Of a stretch of DNA of 53,653 bases, positions 1 through 8,327 are shown piece by piece; the first letter of the stretch is position 1, and the number at the start of each line of letters is the position of its first letter. The notes under the pieces were generated by a model that was not told where the DNA came from, did no database searches, and saw only the letters and a program-made list of their open reading frames with translations. The position numbers and the translations under genes are program-made. The DNA lies in assembly GCA_036732755.1 (NCBI GenBank), contig DAINBU010000016.1, forward strand, positions 1 through 53,653, given 5' to 3'. Source of the stretch: DASRRB01 sp036732755 (GTDB lineage: Bacteria > Planctomycetota > B15-G4 > SIAN01).

Positions 1-139
1 GGCGTGGTCGAGGACGGTCGAGCTCTCGAGCTCCTGTTCGACGCCGCCCCCCTCGACCAACACGGCGGCCTTGAAGACGACGGTGAAGGGGGGCGGCGTC
101 GAACAGGAGCTCGAGAGCTCGACCGTCCTCGACCACGCC
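1..139. repeat. Perfect 53-bp inverted repeat (fold-back) at the window edge
   Basis: Bases 1-53 are the exact reverse complement of bases 87-139, separated by a 33-base spacer. The right arm runs on smoothly into the reading frame of the first gene, so the left arm is the suspect copy. A perfect long hairpin starting at the first base of a contig is typical of a fold-back assembly or library artefact; a genuine palindrome cannot be excluded. Confidence 0.9.
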
Positions 140-793
140 TGGACCGCCGCCGTCATCGAATGCGATGAGAAGGGCGGGCAGGCGGCGACGCTCGACGTGA
201 CGCGCGTCCACCTGCGGGCGACCACGCCGCTCGGCGAGCAGGAGCACGACAGCTCCGCGGCCGGCGTGAAGTGGAGCGCCACGCGCGGCGCGGACGGCGA
301 CGCGTGGAAGTTCACGAGCGAAGGCGCGCCGGCGCCCGACGTCGAGGCGAAGCGGACGCTCGAGGAGATCGCGGCGCGGGCGCTCGGCCGCTCCCCGCTC
401 GCGGCGGCGCTCGCCGGAAGGACCTTGAAGGTCGGCGAGAAGGTCGAGGTCGCCGCCGCCGACGCGCAGCGCGTGCTCGCGACCTTCGCGGAACCGGGGA
501 CGGTGAAGTCGCTCGTGCTCGAGCTGACCGGTCAGAAGGAGCTCGACGGCGTCGTCGTCGCGACCTTCGCCGCCAAGGCGCACCTCGAATCGAGCCGCGC
601 GACGGAGGCGGGCGGGACGACGACCACCGACCTCGAAGGCGAGCTCGCCGTCACCACCGCGCAGTCGCTCGTCGTGCGCGCGTCGCTCGCGGGCCCGACC
701 ACCCTCGACGTGAAGGTCGGCACCGGCGGCGACGCCGTGACGATCCGCGGGGCCGGGCGCTCGACGTGGACGTATCGCGCGGAGCTGCGCTAG
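71..793 (+). CDS. Hypothetical protein, 5' end unreliable (partial)
   Basis: I do not recognise the family. From the TTG at 71 the product is 240 residues, but the frame is open all the way to base 2, and the first part runs through the fold-back repeat, so the true N-terminus is probably missing. The rest is rich in Ala, Val, Thr and charged residues, with alternating hydrophobic patterns suggesting beta strands, no cysteine pair, no membrane helix and no catalytic motif. The C-terminus ends with a strand-like segment (STWTYRAELR). It may be a secreted or periplasmic beta-rich protein whose signal peptide lies beyond the window. It converges with the HAD gene that follows on the other strand. 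Confidence 0.55.
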   Translation: MKTTVKGGGVEQELESSTVLDHAWTAAVIECDEKGGQAATLDVTRVHLRATTPLGEQEHDSSAAGVKWSATRGADGDAWKFTSEGAPAPDVEAKRTLEEIAARALGRSPLAAALAGRTLKVGEKVEVAAADAQRVLATFAEPGTVKSLVLELTGQKELDGVVVATFAAKAHLESSRATEAGGTTTTDLEGELAVTTAQSLVVRASLAGPTTLDVKVGTGGDAVTIRGAGRSTWTYRAELR

Positions 794-812
794 CGACACC
801 CGCGCCGCGCGG

Positions 813-1517
813 TCAATCCTGGAACAGGCTCGCTGCGACGCGCGGGTCGGAGAGCTCGCCCACGGTGAGCGTCGCGCCGACGGTCGCGAGCTCGGCGAGC
901 GGATGCTGGCCGCTCGCGACGGCGAGCGAGTCGAAGCGGTTCGCGCGGGCGGCGGCGACGTCCTTGGGCGTGTCGCCGATCACGACGACGCGGCAGCGGT
1001 CGAGCGGCGCGCCGAGCCGCTCGGCGCCGCGGCGCGCACCGGTGAGGATCAGCTCGGGACGCTCCTCGCTGTCGTCGGCGAAGCCGCCGAAGGGGAAGCG
1101 CTCCCACAGGCCGCAGACGGAGAGCTTCTTTTTCGCGCCGGCGACCACGTTGCCGGTGCCGAGCCCGGTCGCGACCTCGCGCCGCGCGGCGGCGCGATCG
1201 AGCAGCTCGGTCACGCCCGGCAGCACCCGCAGGCCCGGCGCGGTCGCGGGCGCGAGCTCGGTGTCGAGCAGCTCGACGTAGCGCGCGAGCACGCGCGCGA
1301 TCGCGTCCTCGTTCGGATCGATACCGAGAGCTCGGAGTCCAGCGCGTGCGATGGCGCGATCGGTCATGCCGGCGAAGCTGAAGTGGCCGCACGCCTCGCG
1401 CGAGCCGCCGCGATCGGCGAAGAGCACGTTGAAGGCGCGCTCGATGGCGCGGCGGCCCGCGCCGCCGGTCGACACGAGCGTGCCGTCGAGATCGAAGAGG
1501 AGGATCGTGGGGCGCAT
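813..1517 (-). CDS. HAD-superfamily hydrolase (phosphoglycolate phosphatase-like)
   Basis: A 234-residue cytosolic haloacid-dehalogenase phosphatase. Motif I is FDLDGTL with the nucleophile and acid/base aspartates at D9 and D11. A helical cap follows (about residues 20-100). Motif IV is VVVIGDTPKDVAAA near the C-terminus, giving the Mg-binding acidic residues. The motif II region reads GLGTGN, with a Thr as the usual Ser/Thr. Length fits the family. The substrate cannot be read from sequence; phosphoglycolate or another small phosphorylated metabolite is likely. It is divergent from the trans-sulfuration enzyme gene with about 40 bases between starts, so the two may share a promoter region. 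A second HAD protein lies at 7649-8308. Confidence 0.85.
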   Translation of the reverse strand: MRPTILLFDLDGTLVSTGGAGRRAIERAFNVLFADRGGSREACGHFSFAGMTDRAIARAGLRALGIDPNEDAIARVLARYVELLDTELAPATAPGLRVLPGVTELLDRAAARREVATGLGTGNVVAGAKKKLSVCGLWERFPFGGFADDSEERPELILTGARRGAERLGAPLDRCRVVVIGDTPKDVAAARANRFDSLAVASGQHPLAELATVGATLTVGELSDPRVAASLFQD

Positions 1518-1558
1518 CGGGCGGATGCTACTTTCACGCGGCTCCCGAGGAGGCCGCC

Positions 1559-2710
1559 ATGCATCGATTCGACACCGCGCTGATCCACGCGGGAGAACCC
1601 CACCCGCGCATCGAGGGCGCGATCGCGATGCCGGTGTTCCAGTCGGCGACGTTCGAGCCGAAGGGGGCCAGCAACTACTTCGACCTCCCCTACATCCGGC
1701 TCAACAACACGCCCAACCACCGCGTGCTGCACGCGCGGCTCGCCGCGCTCGAAGGCGCCGAGGACGCGCTGGTGCTCGCGAGCGGGATGGCGGCGATCGC
1801 GACGACGCTGCTCACGGTGCTCGCGCCGGGCGACCACCTGCTGGTGCAGGAGAGCCTGTACGGCGGGACGCACGACTTCACGCGCGGGGAGCTGCGCGAG
1901 CTCGGCATCGAGGTCACGACGATCGACGCGGCCGCGCCGGCGACCTGGGCGGCGAAGCTGACGCCGAAGACGAAGGCGATCTACGTCGAGACGATCAGCA
2001 ACCCGCTCATGCACGTGCCCGATCTGGCGGCGGTGGTCGAGTTCGCGCGTTCGCGGAAGATCCTCTCCCTGATCGACAACACCTTCGCGACGCCGCTCGT
2101 CTTCCCGGCCGTGCGCTTCGGCTTCGACCTCTCGCTCCACAGCTGCACGAAGTACCTGAACGGCCACTCCGACCTCGTCGCGGGCGCGGTGGTCGGGAGC
2201 GCCGAGCTCGTGAAGCGCGTGCGCCACCGCGCCGCCCACCTCGGCGGCGCCCTCGACCCGCACGCCTGCTTCCTGCTCGAGCGCGGCCTGAAGACGCTCG
2301 GCGTCCGCCTGCGCCACCAGATGGCGAGCTCCGCGAGGATCGCGCGCTTCCTCACCGGGAGCCCCGCAATCACGCGCGTCCACCATCCCGGGCTGCCGGA
2401 ACACCCCCACCACGCGCTCGCGAAACGCGACCTTCAAGGCTTCGGCGCGATGCTCTCCTTCGAGGTGAAGGGCGACGTCGCGCGCGCCGACGACTTCCTG
2501 CGCCGGCTCGCGATCCCGGTCAACGCGCCGAGCCTCGGCGGCGTCGAGTCGCTCGTCACGCGTCCCGCGACGACTTCGCACTCGGGCATGTCGGCCGCGG
2601 ATCGGCGCGCCGCGGGCGTGAGCGACAACCTGGTGCGCCTCTCCGTCGGCATCGAGGATCCCGACGACTTGATCGAGGACCTCGAGCAAGCGCTGCGGAT
2701 CGGGCAGTGA
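1559..2710 (+). CDS. Trans-sulfuration PLP-dependent enzyme (cystathionine gamma-synthase/lyase family)
   Basis: A 383-residue fold-type I PLP enzyme of the Cys/Met metabolism family. The Schiff-base lysine is K198 in the motif SCTKYLNGHSD. Other family signatures are LASGMAAI (phosphate binding), SLYGGTHDF, ETISNPL, DNTFATP before the lysine, and LGGVESLVTRPATTSH near the C-terminus. Length matches the usual 380-400. The family includes cystathionine gamma-synthase, beta- and gamma-lyase, methionine gamma-lyase and O-acetylhomoserine sulfhydrylase; sequence alone does not separate them here. The ATG at 1559 is supported by a GAGGAGG ribosome binding site a few bases upstream. No other methionine or cysteine gene is adjacent. 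Confidence 0.92.
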   Translation: MHRFDTALIHAGEPHPRIEGAIAMPVFQSATFEPKGASNYFDLPYIRLNNTPNHRVLHARLAALEGAEDALVLASGMAAIATTLLTVLAPGDHLLVQESLYGGTHDFTRGELRELGIEVTTIDAAAPATWAAKLTPKTKAIYVETISNPLMHVPDLAAVVEFARSRKILSLIDNTFATPLVFPAVRFGFDLSLHSCTKYLNGHSDLVAGAVVGSAELVKRVRHRAAHLGGALDPHACFLLERGLKTLGVRLRHQMASSARIARFLTGSPAITRVHHPGLPEHPHHALAKRDLQGFGAMLSFEVKGDVARADDFLRRLAIPVNAPSLGGVESLVTRPATTSHSGMSAADRRAAGVSDNLVRLSVGIEDPDDLIEDLEQALRIGQ

Positions 2711-2866
2711 TGACCGAAAGCCCGTACTCGCACGATGGGGACGATTCCACGCCCTCGGGCGGCACGATGCGCATCATCAGCACCTCGGGACGAGGTTTCG
2801 CGCTCTTTCGCGCTGTTGCTGCTTCCGATGGTAGGTACTGTCGCGACCTCGCGTCGCCGGGCTTCC

Positions 2867-3031
2867 ATGAAGCTGAATGGGAGAGAAGCCCTGTTCGTGA
2901 TGAAACTGGTGCCTCTGCTCGTCGGAGCTGCGCTGCTCGTGCTGGTCGCGGCGTTCGGACTGCACTGCCTCGTCATGCACTGCGACCACCCCAAGACGAA
3001 GCAAGTCGAGTCGAAGTCCCGGGTGCGCTGA
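2867..3031 (+). CDS. Small single-pass membrane protein
   Basis: A 54-residue frame from the ATG at 2867; an ATG at 2900 would give 43 residues. It has one strongly hydrophobic segment (VPLLVGAALLVLVAAFGLHC) followed by a short hydrophilic tail with HCDHPK and a Lys/Arg end. The two Cys and two His around the membrane exit could bind metal, but that is speculation. No clear ribosome binding site decides between the starts. Its stop codon lies exactly where the signal-peptide region of the next protein begins (CTGA at 3028-3031), which favours coupled translation. Function unknown; it could also be a chance frame. Confidence 0.45.
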   Translation: MKLNGREALFVMKLVPLLVGAALLVLVAAFGLHCLVMHCDHPKTKQVESKSRVR

Positions 3032-4212
3032 GCGCGGGTCCACGCGCGGCGGCGCGACCCACCGCGCTTCTCCTACTCCTCCTGCTCGCGCTCGCGAGCG
3101 CCGCATGCCGGCGCGACGAGCCGAGCAGTCCGCCGACGTCCGGCGCGCCCGCTCCGTCGAGCACGGCGCCGGCCACGGCGCCTGCGCCTGCGACTGCGCC
3201 GGCCGTCAAGTCCGCGTCGCCCGCCGACGCCGAGGCGGCACGCGCCGCCGTCGTGCGCGGCCGCCAGCTCTTCGCCGCGCGCGACTTCGCCGGCGCGCGC
3301 GCGGCGTTCGCGGAGGCGATGCAGCGCGATCCGGCGAGCGCCGACGCCCTCTTCTGGGCCGGCCGCGCCGACATCGCGTCGAGCGCCGGCATGTCCTACT
3401 CGCGCGCGATCGACTACTTCGAGCGCGCGCTCGCGCTCGAGCCGGCGCGCGTGCAGGCGCACTGGGGGCTCGGCATCGCGCGCTTCTCGCTGTCGGACTA
3501 CGACCGGGCCGAGCAGGAGCTGCGCGCCTTCGTCGCCGGCGCGAGCGACGCCGACCCGGCGGTGATGCGCTCCGAGGCGCACCACTTCCTCGGCCTGATC
3601 GCGGGGACGGCCGGCCGCAACGAGGCGGCGCTCGCGGAGTTCGCCGCGGCGGCGCGCCTCCAGCCGGCGTGGGCCGACGTCCCCTTCGAGCGCGGCCGCA
3701 TCCTCGAGGCGCTCGGCCGACCCGACGAGGCGCTCGCCGCCTACCGCGACGCGACGCGCCTCGAGCCCAACCACCTCCCCGCCCATTTCCGCCTCGCGCG
3801 CCTGCTGCGTGCGCAGGGGCGCGACGAGGAGGCGAAGCGCGAGGAGAGGATCCACCGCCTGCTCAACGTGCTGACCGACAACCAGACCGGCAAGGACGCG
3901 AAGACGCCGGCGCAGCGCCTCACGCTCTACGGCGAGCTCGCGCAGCTCGACCCGTCGAACCGCGGCGCGCGCCTCGAATACGCGCGCGCCCTCTCCGAAT
4001 TGCAGCGCACGGCCGAGGCGGAGCTCGCGCTCGACGACCTCCTGAAGGAGGCGCCCGACTGGACGGAAGGCTGCGTGCTGCGCGCGACGCTCGCGCTGCG
4101 CAGCGGCAAGAAGGGCGAGGCGGCGCGCATCGTCGCCGCCTACGCCAAGGCGGCGCCTGCCGCGACCGGCGCGCTGCCCGAAGAGCTCCAGGCCCTCCTG
4201 CCGAAGCACTGA
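3028..4212 (+). CDS. TPR-repeat lipoprotein
   Basis: A tetratricopeptide protein of about 394 residues. It begins with a hydrophobic leader ending in LASAAC, a plausible lipobox, then a Pro/Ala/Ser-rich linker, then at least five TPR-like helical repeats (for example FAGARAAFAEAMQRDPASADALFWAGRA in shorter pieces) and a C-terminal helical part. The start is a problem: no ATG, GTG or TTG lies just before the leader in frame. The only codon in the right place is CTG at 3028, overlapping the stop of the preceding small gene. Alternatives are a much longer N-terminus from the ATG at 2767, or a short protein from the GTG at 3253 without export signal. It is followed after 19 bases by the FG-GAP/ASPIC gene, a pairing often seen for these families. 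Confidence 0.75.
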   Translation: MSAGPRAAARPTALLLLLLLALASAACRRDEPSSPPTSGAPAPSSTAPATAPAPATAPAVKSASPADAEAARAAVVRGRQLFAARDFAGARAAFAEAMQRDPASADALFWAGRADIASSAGMSYSRAIDYFERALALEPARVQAHWGLGIARFSLSDYDRAEQELRAFVAGASDADPAVMRSEAHHFLGLIAGTAGRNEAALAEFAAAARLQPAWADVPFERGRILEALGRPDEALAAYRDATRLEPNHLPAHFRLARLLRAQGRDEEAKREERIHRLLNVLTDNQTGKDAKTPAQRLTLYGELAQLDPSNRGARLEYARALSELQRTAEAELALDDLLKEAPDWTEGCVLRATLALRSGKKGEAARIVAAYAKAAPAATGALPEELQALLPKH

Positions 4213-4231
4213 CGGAACCGACGAAGGCGCC

Positions 4232-6043
4232 ATGCAAACGACGACAGGCGAGCGGGACGCCAGGGTGGGACGGTGGCCGGCGCGCGCGCCTCGGCGCGCC
4301 GCGCGCTTCGCCGCCTTCACGCTCGCCGCGGCCGCAGCCGCCGGCTGCGAGCGCGGGGCGGGCGGAGCCGGCGGAGCGGACGCCGGAAACGACGCGCGCG
4401 GCTACGTCGACGTCACCGCCGGCTCGGGCCTCGCGTTCCGCCACGTGAACGGCGCGAGCGGCGCCTTCTACTTTCTCGAGACCAACGGCTCGGGCTGCGG
4501 CCTCTTCGACTACGACAACGACGGCGACCTCGACGCCTACTTCGCGCAGGGGGGCGCGCTCGAGGGCTTCAAGGAGAAGGGCCCCTTCCCGAGCCGCCTC
4601 TTCCGCAACGACGGCCCCGGCCCCGACGGACGCCCGCGCTTCTCCGACGTGACCGAGGCGGCGCACGCCGGCGCGCAGCTCTACGCCACCGGCTGCTGCC
4701 TCGCCGACTACGACGGCGACGGCTGGCGCGACGTCTTCGTCTACGGCTGGGGTCCGAACGTCCTGCTGCGCAACCGGGGCGACGGCACCTTCGAGGACGT
4801 CTCCAAGCGCGCGGGCGTCGCCGACAAGCGCTACGCCGGCACGGCGCTCTACGCCGACTTCGACCGCGACGGCGATCTCGACCTCTTCGTCGGCAACTAC
4901 GTGAAGTGGGACTACCCGCTGCACCGGAGCTGCGCCGTCCCGCCGGCCGAGCGTTCGTACTGCCACCCCGACGTCTTCGACGCCGAGACGAGCCTCCTCT
5001 ACCGCAACAACGGCGACGGCACGTTCACCGACGTCTCGTTCCAGGTCGGGATCACGCGCCGCGACGGCAAGACGCTCGGCGCGCTGGCGAGCGACGTCGA
5101 CGACGACGGCGACCTCGACCTCTTCGTCGCGAACGACTCCTCCCCCAACTTCCTCTACCGCAACGAAGGCAAGCCGGGCGCGCTCGCGTTCGAGGACGCG
5201 TCGGAGTCGTCCTCGCTGAGCTACGACCACGACGGCCGTACGCAGGGCTCGATGGGCTGCGACTTCGCCGACGTCGACGGCGACCTCTCCCCCGACCTCG
5301 CCGTCACCAACCTCGAGATGGAGGCGACCGCGCTCTACGTGAACGACGGGCGCGGCCACTTCGACGACCAGGCGTTCCAGCGCGGGATCGGCCGGCCGTC
5401 GCTGCTCGACTTCGGCTGGGGGCTGCGCTTCCTCGACTTCGACGACGACGCCGACATGGACCTGCTGGTCGTGAACGGCCACCTCCATCCGGGGGTCGTG
5501 CAGTACGAGGCGTCGCAGCGCTACGAGCAGGAGCCCAAGCTCTTCCTCAACGACGGCAGCGGCCGCTTCACCGTCGCGTCGGCCGGCCCGAACGCCCCGG
5601 GCGGGAAGCCGGGCGACGAGGGCGGGACGTTCCTTTCCAAGCGCCTCGTCGCGCGCGGCCTCGCGATGGGCGACCTCGACGACGACGGCGACCTCGACGC
5701 GATCGTCTCGATGAACGACCACGACGCGCGCCTGGTCGTGCGCGCGGGGAGGCCGGAGCGCCGCTGGATCGGCTGCGCGCTCGCGTACGAGGGGAGGAAC
5801 CCCGAGGCGATCGGCGCGCGCGTCGACGTGACGGCCGGCGGCAAGCGGCAGCGCCAGGAGATCCGCGGCGCGCAGTCGTTCGCCTCGTGGCAGGACCTGC
5901 GCCTGCTCTTCGGGCTCGCCGACCAGGCGCAGGCGGAGAGCGTCGTGGTCCGCTGGCCGCGCGGCGAGCTCGAGGAGTTCGGTCCGCTGCCGGCCGGGAG
6001 CTACCACCGCCTCGTGCGCGGGAAGGGGAAGCCGGCCCGCTGA
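4232..6043 (+). CDS. FG-GAP/VCBS repeat protein with ASPIC/UnbV C-terminal domain (CRTAC1-like lipoprotein)
   Basis: A 603-residue exported protein. The N-terminus has a long basic region and a hydrophobic segment ending in AAAGC, giving a likely lipidated C39. The body is a calcium-type beta-propeller with repeated D-x-D-x-D-G motifs: DYDNDGDLDAYF, DYDGDGWRDVF, DFDRDGDLDLFVGN, DVDDDGDLDLFVAND, DVDGDLSPDLAVTN, DFDDDADMDLLVVN and DLDDDGDLDAIVSMND. The last roughly 85 residues form the ASPIC/UnbV domain (RRWIGCALAYEG, GARVDVTAGG, VVRWPRGELEEFGPL). The role is unknown; surface adhesion or carbohydrate binding is usually proposed. The TPR gene just upstream suggests they act together at the cell envelope. 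Confidence 0.9.
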   Translation: MQTTTGERDARVGRWPARAPRRAARFAAFTLAAAAAAGCERGAGGAGGADAGNDARGYVDVTAGSGLAFRHVNGASGAFYFLETNGSGCGLFDYDNDGDLDAYFAQGGALEGFKEKGPFPSRLFRNDGPGPDGRPRFSDVTEAAHAGAQLYATGCCLADYDGDGWRDVFVYGWGPNVLLRNRGDGTFEDVSKRAGVADKRYAGTALYADFDRDGDLDLFVGNYVKWDYPLHRSCAVPPAERSYCHPDVFDAETSLLYRNNGDGTFTDVSFQVGITRRDGKTLGALASDVDDDGDLDLFVANDSSPNFLYRNEGKPGALAFEDASESSSLSYDHDGRTQGSMGCDFADVDGDLSPDLAVTNLEMEATALYVNDGRGHFDDQAFQRGIGRPSLLDFGWGLRFLDFDDDADMDLLVVNGHLHPGVVQYEASQRYEQEPKLFLNDGSGRFTVASAGPNAPGGKPGDEGGTFLSKRLVARGLAMGDLDDDGDLDAIVSMNDHDARLVVRAGRPERRWIGCALAYEGRNPEAIGARVDVTAGGKRQRQEIRGAQSFASWQDLRLLFGLADQAQAESVVVRWPRGELEEFGPLPAGSYHRLVRGKGKPAR

Positions 6044-6071
6044 CAGCGGGCCGCGGCGCGGCGCGGGCCTC

Positions 6072-7589
6072 TCAGCGCGGCGGGTCGGTCTCGACCTGAG
6101 CGGTGATCGTCACGTCGACGAGCTCGAACTCCGGGTCGGCGCCCCCCGCCTCGAGCGTGTACTCGTAGGCGGGCCACGCGACCACTTCGCGGCTCGGCGG
6201 CGCCGCGATCCGGTATTCGAGCAGCGTCCGCGCCGGGTCGGCCGGCGCCGGCCCCATCGGCTTCGCCTCGAGCGTCACGCTCCCGAGCAGGTGGCGCAGC
6301 AACAGGCGCGGCGCCGCGCCGTCGCGCACGGTCGCGTGCACGATCAGCTGGTCGGGCAGCGGCGGGCGCGAGAGCACGATCTCCGCGGCGACGCCGGGCG
6401 CGAGCCGTCCGCGCCGGCCGACGCCGAAGAGCGCCTGCGGCGGCGGCTCCTCGCCGAACTCGCAGCGGTTCGTGATCCAGGTGTGGACGAGCGTCATGAG
6501 CGAGTTGTCGATGCCGTTGCGCGCGTGGGCCGCCGTGGTGAGGCGCTCGGCGGCGGCGACGACCTCGCGCGGCGCGCGCATCGGCTCGGGCACCATCTCG
6601 CGGCGCGACAGCGCGACCCAGACCTGGTCGGCGAGCTGCGCGTGCACCGCCGCGGCGGCGTGGCCGTCGGGGCCGGTGCGCAGCCGCGGGTCGAGCTCGA
6701 AGGGGGGCGCGTGCACCACCGGGATCGAGAGGTCTTGGGCGAGCGAGTCGATCCCCAGCGTGAGGAGCGGCGGCCCCGAGAGCACTACGATCACGCCGCG
6801 CTGCTGCATGCGCAGCGTGCCGAGCAGCCGCTGCCACTCGGCGAGGACGCCTTCGCGAGCGTCGCGGCGCGCGAGTCCGTGCGCCTCGAGGATCAGCGCG
6901 CGCAGGAACGCCGCCTGCCCCGGCGTCGGCTTGCGCGAGCGCACGGCGGCGGTGATGCCGTCGAGCCGGCGGCGCGCGCGCTCGGAGGCGCCCGCCACGA
7001 AGCTGTCGGTCGCGACGAGCTCGGCGACGGCGCGCTCGGCGCGGTCGTGGTCGCGCGCGGCGCGCCACTCGTCGAGCGCGCGCAGCAGCGCGAGGCCGCC
7101 GCGCTTCCGCGTCGCGGCGTCGGGCGAGCTCGGGGCGGGCTCGATCTCGAACGGGCGCGGGTCGGCGCCGAGCGCGTCGCCGCCCGCCTCGAGGACGACC
7201 ACGTCGGCGCCGCTCTCGTGCGCGACGATCGCCGCGCTGCCGCGGAAGGTCCCGCTGCGCGCGAACGCCGTGAGGGTGGTCAGCACCGGGTCGGCGGGCC
7301 GCGCGATCGGCGCGACCGCGAGGACCTCGCTGAAGGCGCCGTCGCCCGTGACGCGGAGAGCGAGGCGGGCGGTCCAGCGCTCGTCGTCGCGCAGTCCGGC
7401 GCCGGCCGAGAGCGCCGACCCGACCACGAGCAGCGGCGCGGCGCGCGGGCGCTCCGGCGACGGGATCGCGGTCGCCGGCGCGCTCCCGAGCTCCCCGTCG
7501 GCGAGCGCCGCCCCGCCGGTGTGGAGCCACCCTTCGGCCGCGGCGAGCAGCGCGACGAGGGTGATCGGCACGAGCAGCGCCCGCTTCAT
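6072..7589 (-). CDS. Exported SGNH-hydrolase-like protein with altered catalytic serine block
   Basis: A 505-residue protein with an N-terminal signal peptide or anchor (MKRALLVPITLVALLAAAEG). After it comes VVGSALSAGAGLRDDERW, which lines up with the block I region of planctomycete SGNH/GDSL hydrolases (LGDSFT-like followed by G and a D-E-W/Y stretch). Here the Gly-Asp-Ser core is replaced by G57-S58-A59. Later VVVLEAGGDALG resembles the block III region, and GPDGHAAAAVHAQLADQVW the Asp-x-x-His block V. The C-terminal third (from about residue 380) is beta-rich and unassigned. I infer an SGNH fold that may have lost or moved its nucleophile. It converges with the ASPIC gene and is divergent from the HAD gene at 7649. 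Confidence 0.6.
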   Translation of the reverse strand: MKRALLVPITLVALLAAAEGWLHTGGAALADGELGSAPATAIPSPERPRAAPLLVVGSALSAGAGLRDDERWTARLALRVTGDGAFSEVLAVAPIARPADPVLTTLTAFARSGTFRGSAAIVAHESGADVVVLEAGGDALGADPRPFEIEPAPSSPDAATRKRGGLALLRALDEWRAARDHDRAERAVAELVATDSFVAGASERARRRLDGITAAVRSRKPTPGQAAFLRALILEAHGLARRDAREGVLAEWQRLLGTLRMQQRGVIVVLSGPPLLTLGIDSLAQDLSIPVVHAPPFELDPRLRTGPDGHAAAAVHAQLADQVWVALSRREMVPEPMRAPREVVAAAERLTTAAHARNGIDNSLMTLVHTWITNRCEFGEEPPPQALFGVGRRGRLAPGVAAEIVLSRPPLPDQLIVHATVRDGAAPRLLLRHLLGSVTLEAKPMGPAPADPARTLLEYRIAAPPSREVVAWPAYEYTLEAGGADPEFELVDVTITAQVETDPPR

Positions 7590-7648
7590 GGCGCGCGAAG
7601 ATACCGGCTACCATCGGCGCGCCGATCGGCGGACGGGAGGAATCGGGC

Positions 7649-8308
7649 GTGCGCGGCGTCGTCTTCGATCTCGACGGGACCCTGGCCGACACGCTCGCGA
7701 CGATCGCGGGCGTCGCCAACTTCGCGCTGCGCTCGCTCGACCTGCCGGAGCACCCGCGCGACGCCTACCGGATGATGGTCGGCGACGGGATCGTCGTCCT
7801 GTGCCGGCGCGCGCTGCCGCCCGACCGCAAGGAGCTCGAGGCGGAGCTCCTCGCACGCGTGCGCGCGCGCTACGCCGACCACTACCTCGACGGGGCGCGT
7901 CTCTACGACGGGATGCGCGAGCTGCTGTTCGACCTCAAGCAGCGCGGCGCGCGGCTCGGCGTCCTCTCGAACAAGCCCGACGAGCTGACCCGGAAGACGG
8001 TCGACGGCCTCGGCGTGGGCGCGCTCTTCGACGTCGTGATGGGGCAGCGCGAGGGCGTCGCGCCCAAGCCCGATCCGGCCGGAGCGATCGAGATGCGGAC
8101 CGCGCTGGACCTCCCGGCGCACGAGATCCTCTACGTCGGCGACACCGCGATCGACATGCAGACGGCGCGCAACGCGGGCTTCCCGTCGGTCGGCGTGCTG
8201 TGGGGCTTCCGGCCGCCGCGCGAGCTCAGGGAGAACGGCGCCGACTTCCTCGCGATGCGGCCCGCGGAGATCCTGCCCATTTATCAACTGCGCGCTGACG
8301 CGCGCTGA
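7649..8308 (+). CDS. Phosphoglycolate phosphatase-like HAD hydrolase
   Basis: A 219-residue HAD phosphatase with all four motifs. Motif I is FDLDGTLADT (D7, D9), motif II the Ser in VLSNKPDEL, motif III the Lys in APKPDP and motif IV YVGDTAIDMQTA. A helical cap lies between motifs I and II. This arrangement is that of the Gph/PGPase subfamily, which dephosphorylates 2-phosphoglycolate from DNA repair or oxygenation reactions; broad specificity is common. The GTG start at 7649 is preceded by GGGAGG at a suitable distance. No Calvin-cycle gene other than the fructose bisphosphatase at 10300 lies in the window. Confidence 0.88.
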   Translation: MRGVVFDLDGTLADTLATIAGVANFALRSLDLPEHPRDAYRMMVGDGIVVLCRRALPPDRKELEAELLARVRARYADHYLDGARLYDGMRELLFDLKQRGARLGVLSNKPDELTRKTVDGLGVGALFDVVMGQREGVAPKPDPAGAIEMRTALDLPAHEILYVGDTAIDMQTARNAGFPSVGVLWGFRPPRELRENGADFLAMRPAEILPIYQLRADAR

Positions 8309-8327
8309 GGCGACTGCGCGCGGGAGG

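Noticed and set aside
3920..6007. Long minus-strand open frame opposite the FG-GAP/ASPIC gene
   Set aside because: Repetitive Val/Ala/Glu/Arg content arises from the antisense of D-x-D-G repeats; no family resemblance.
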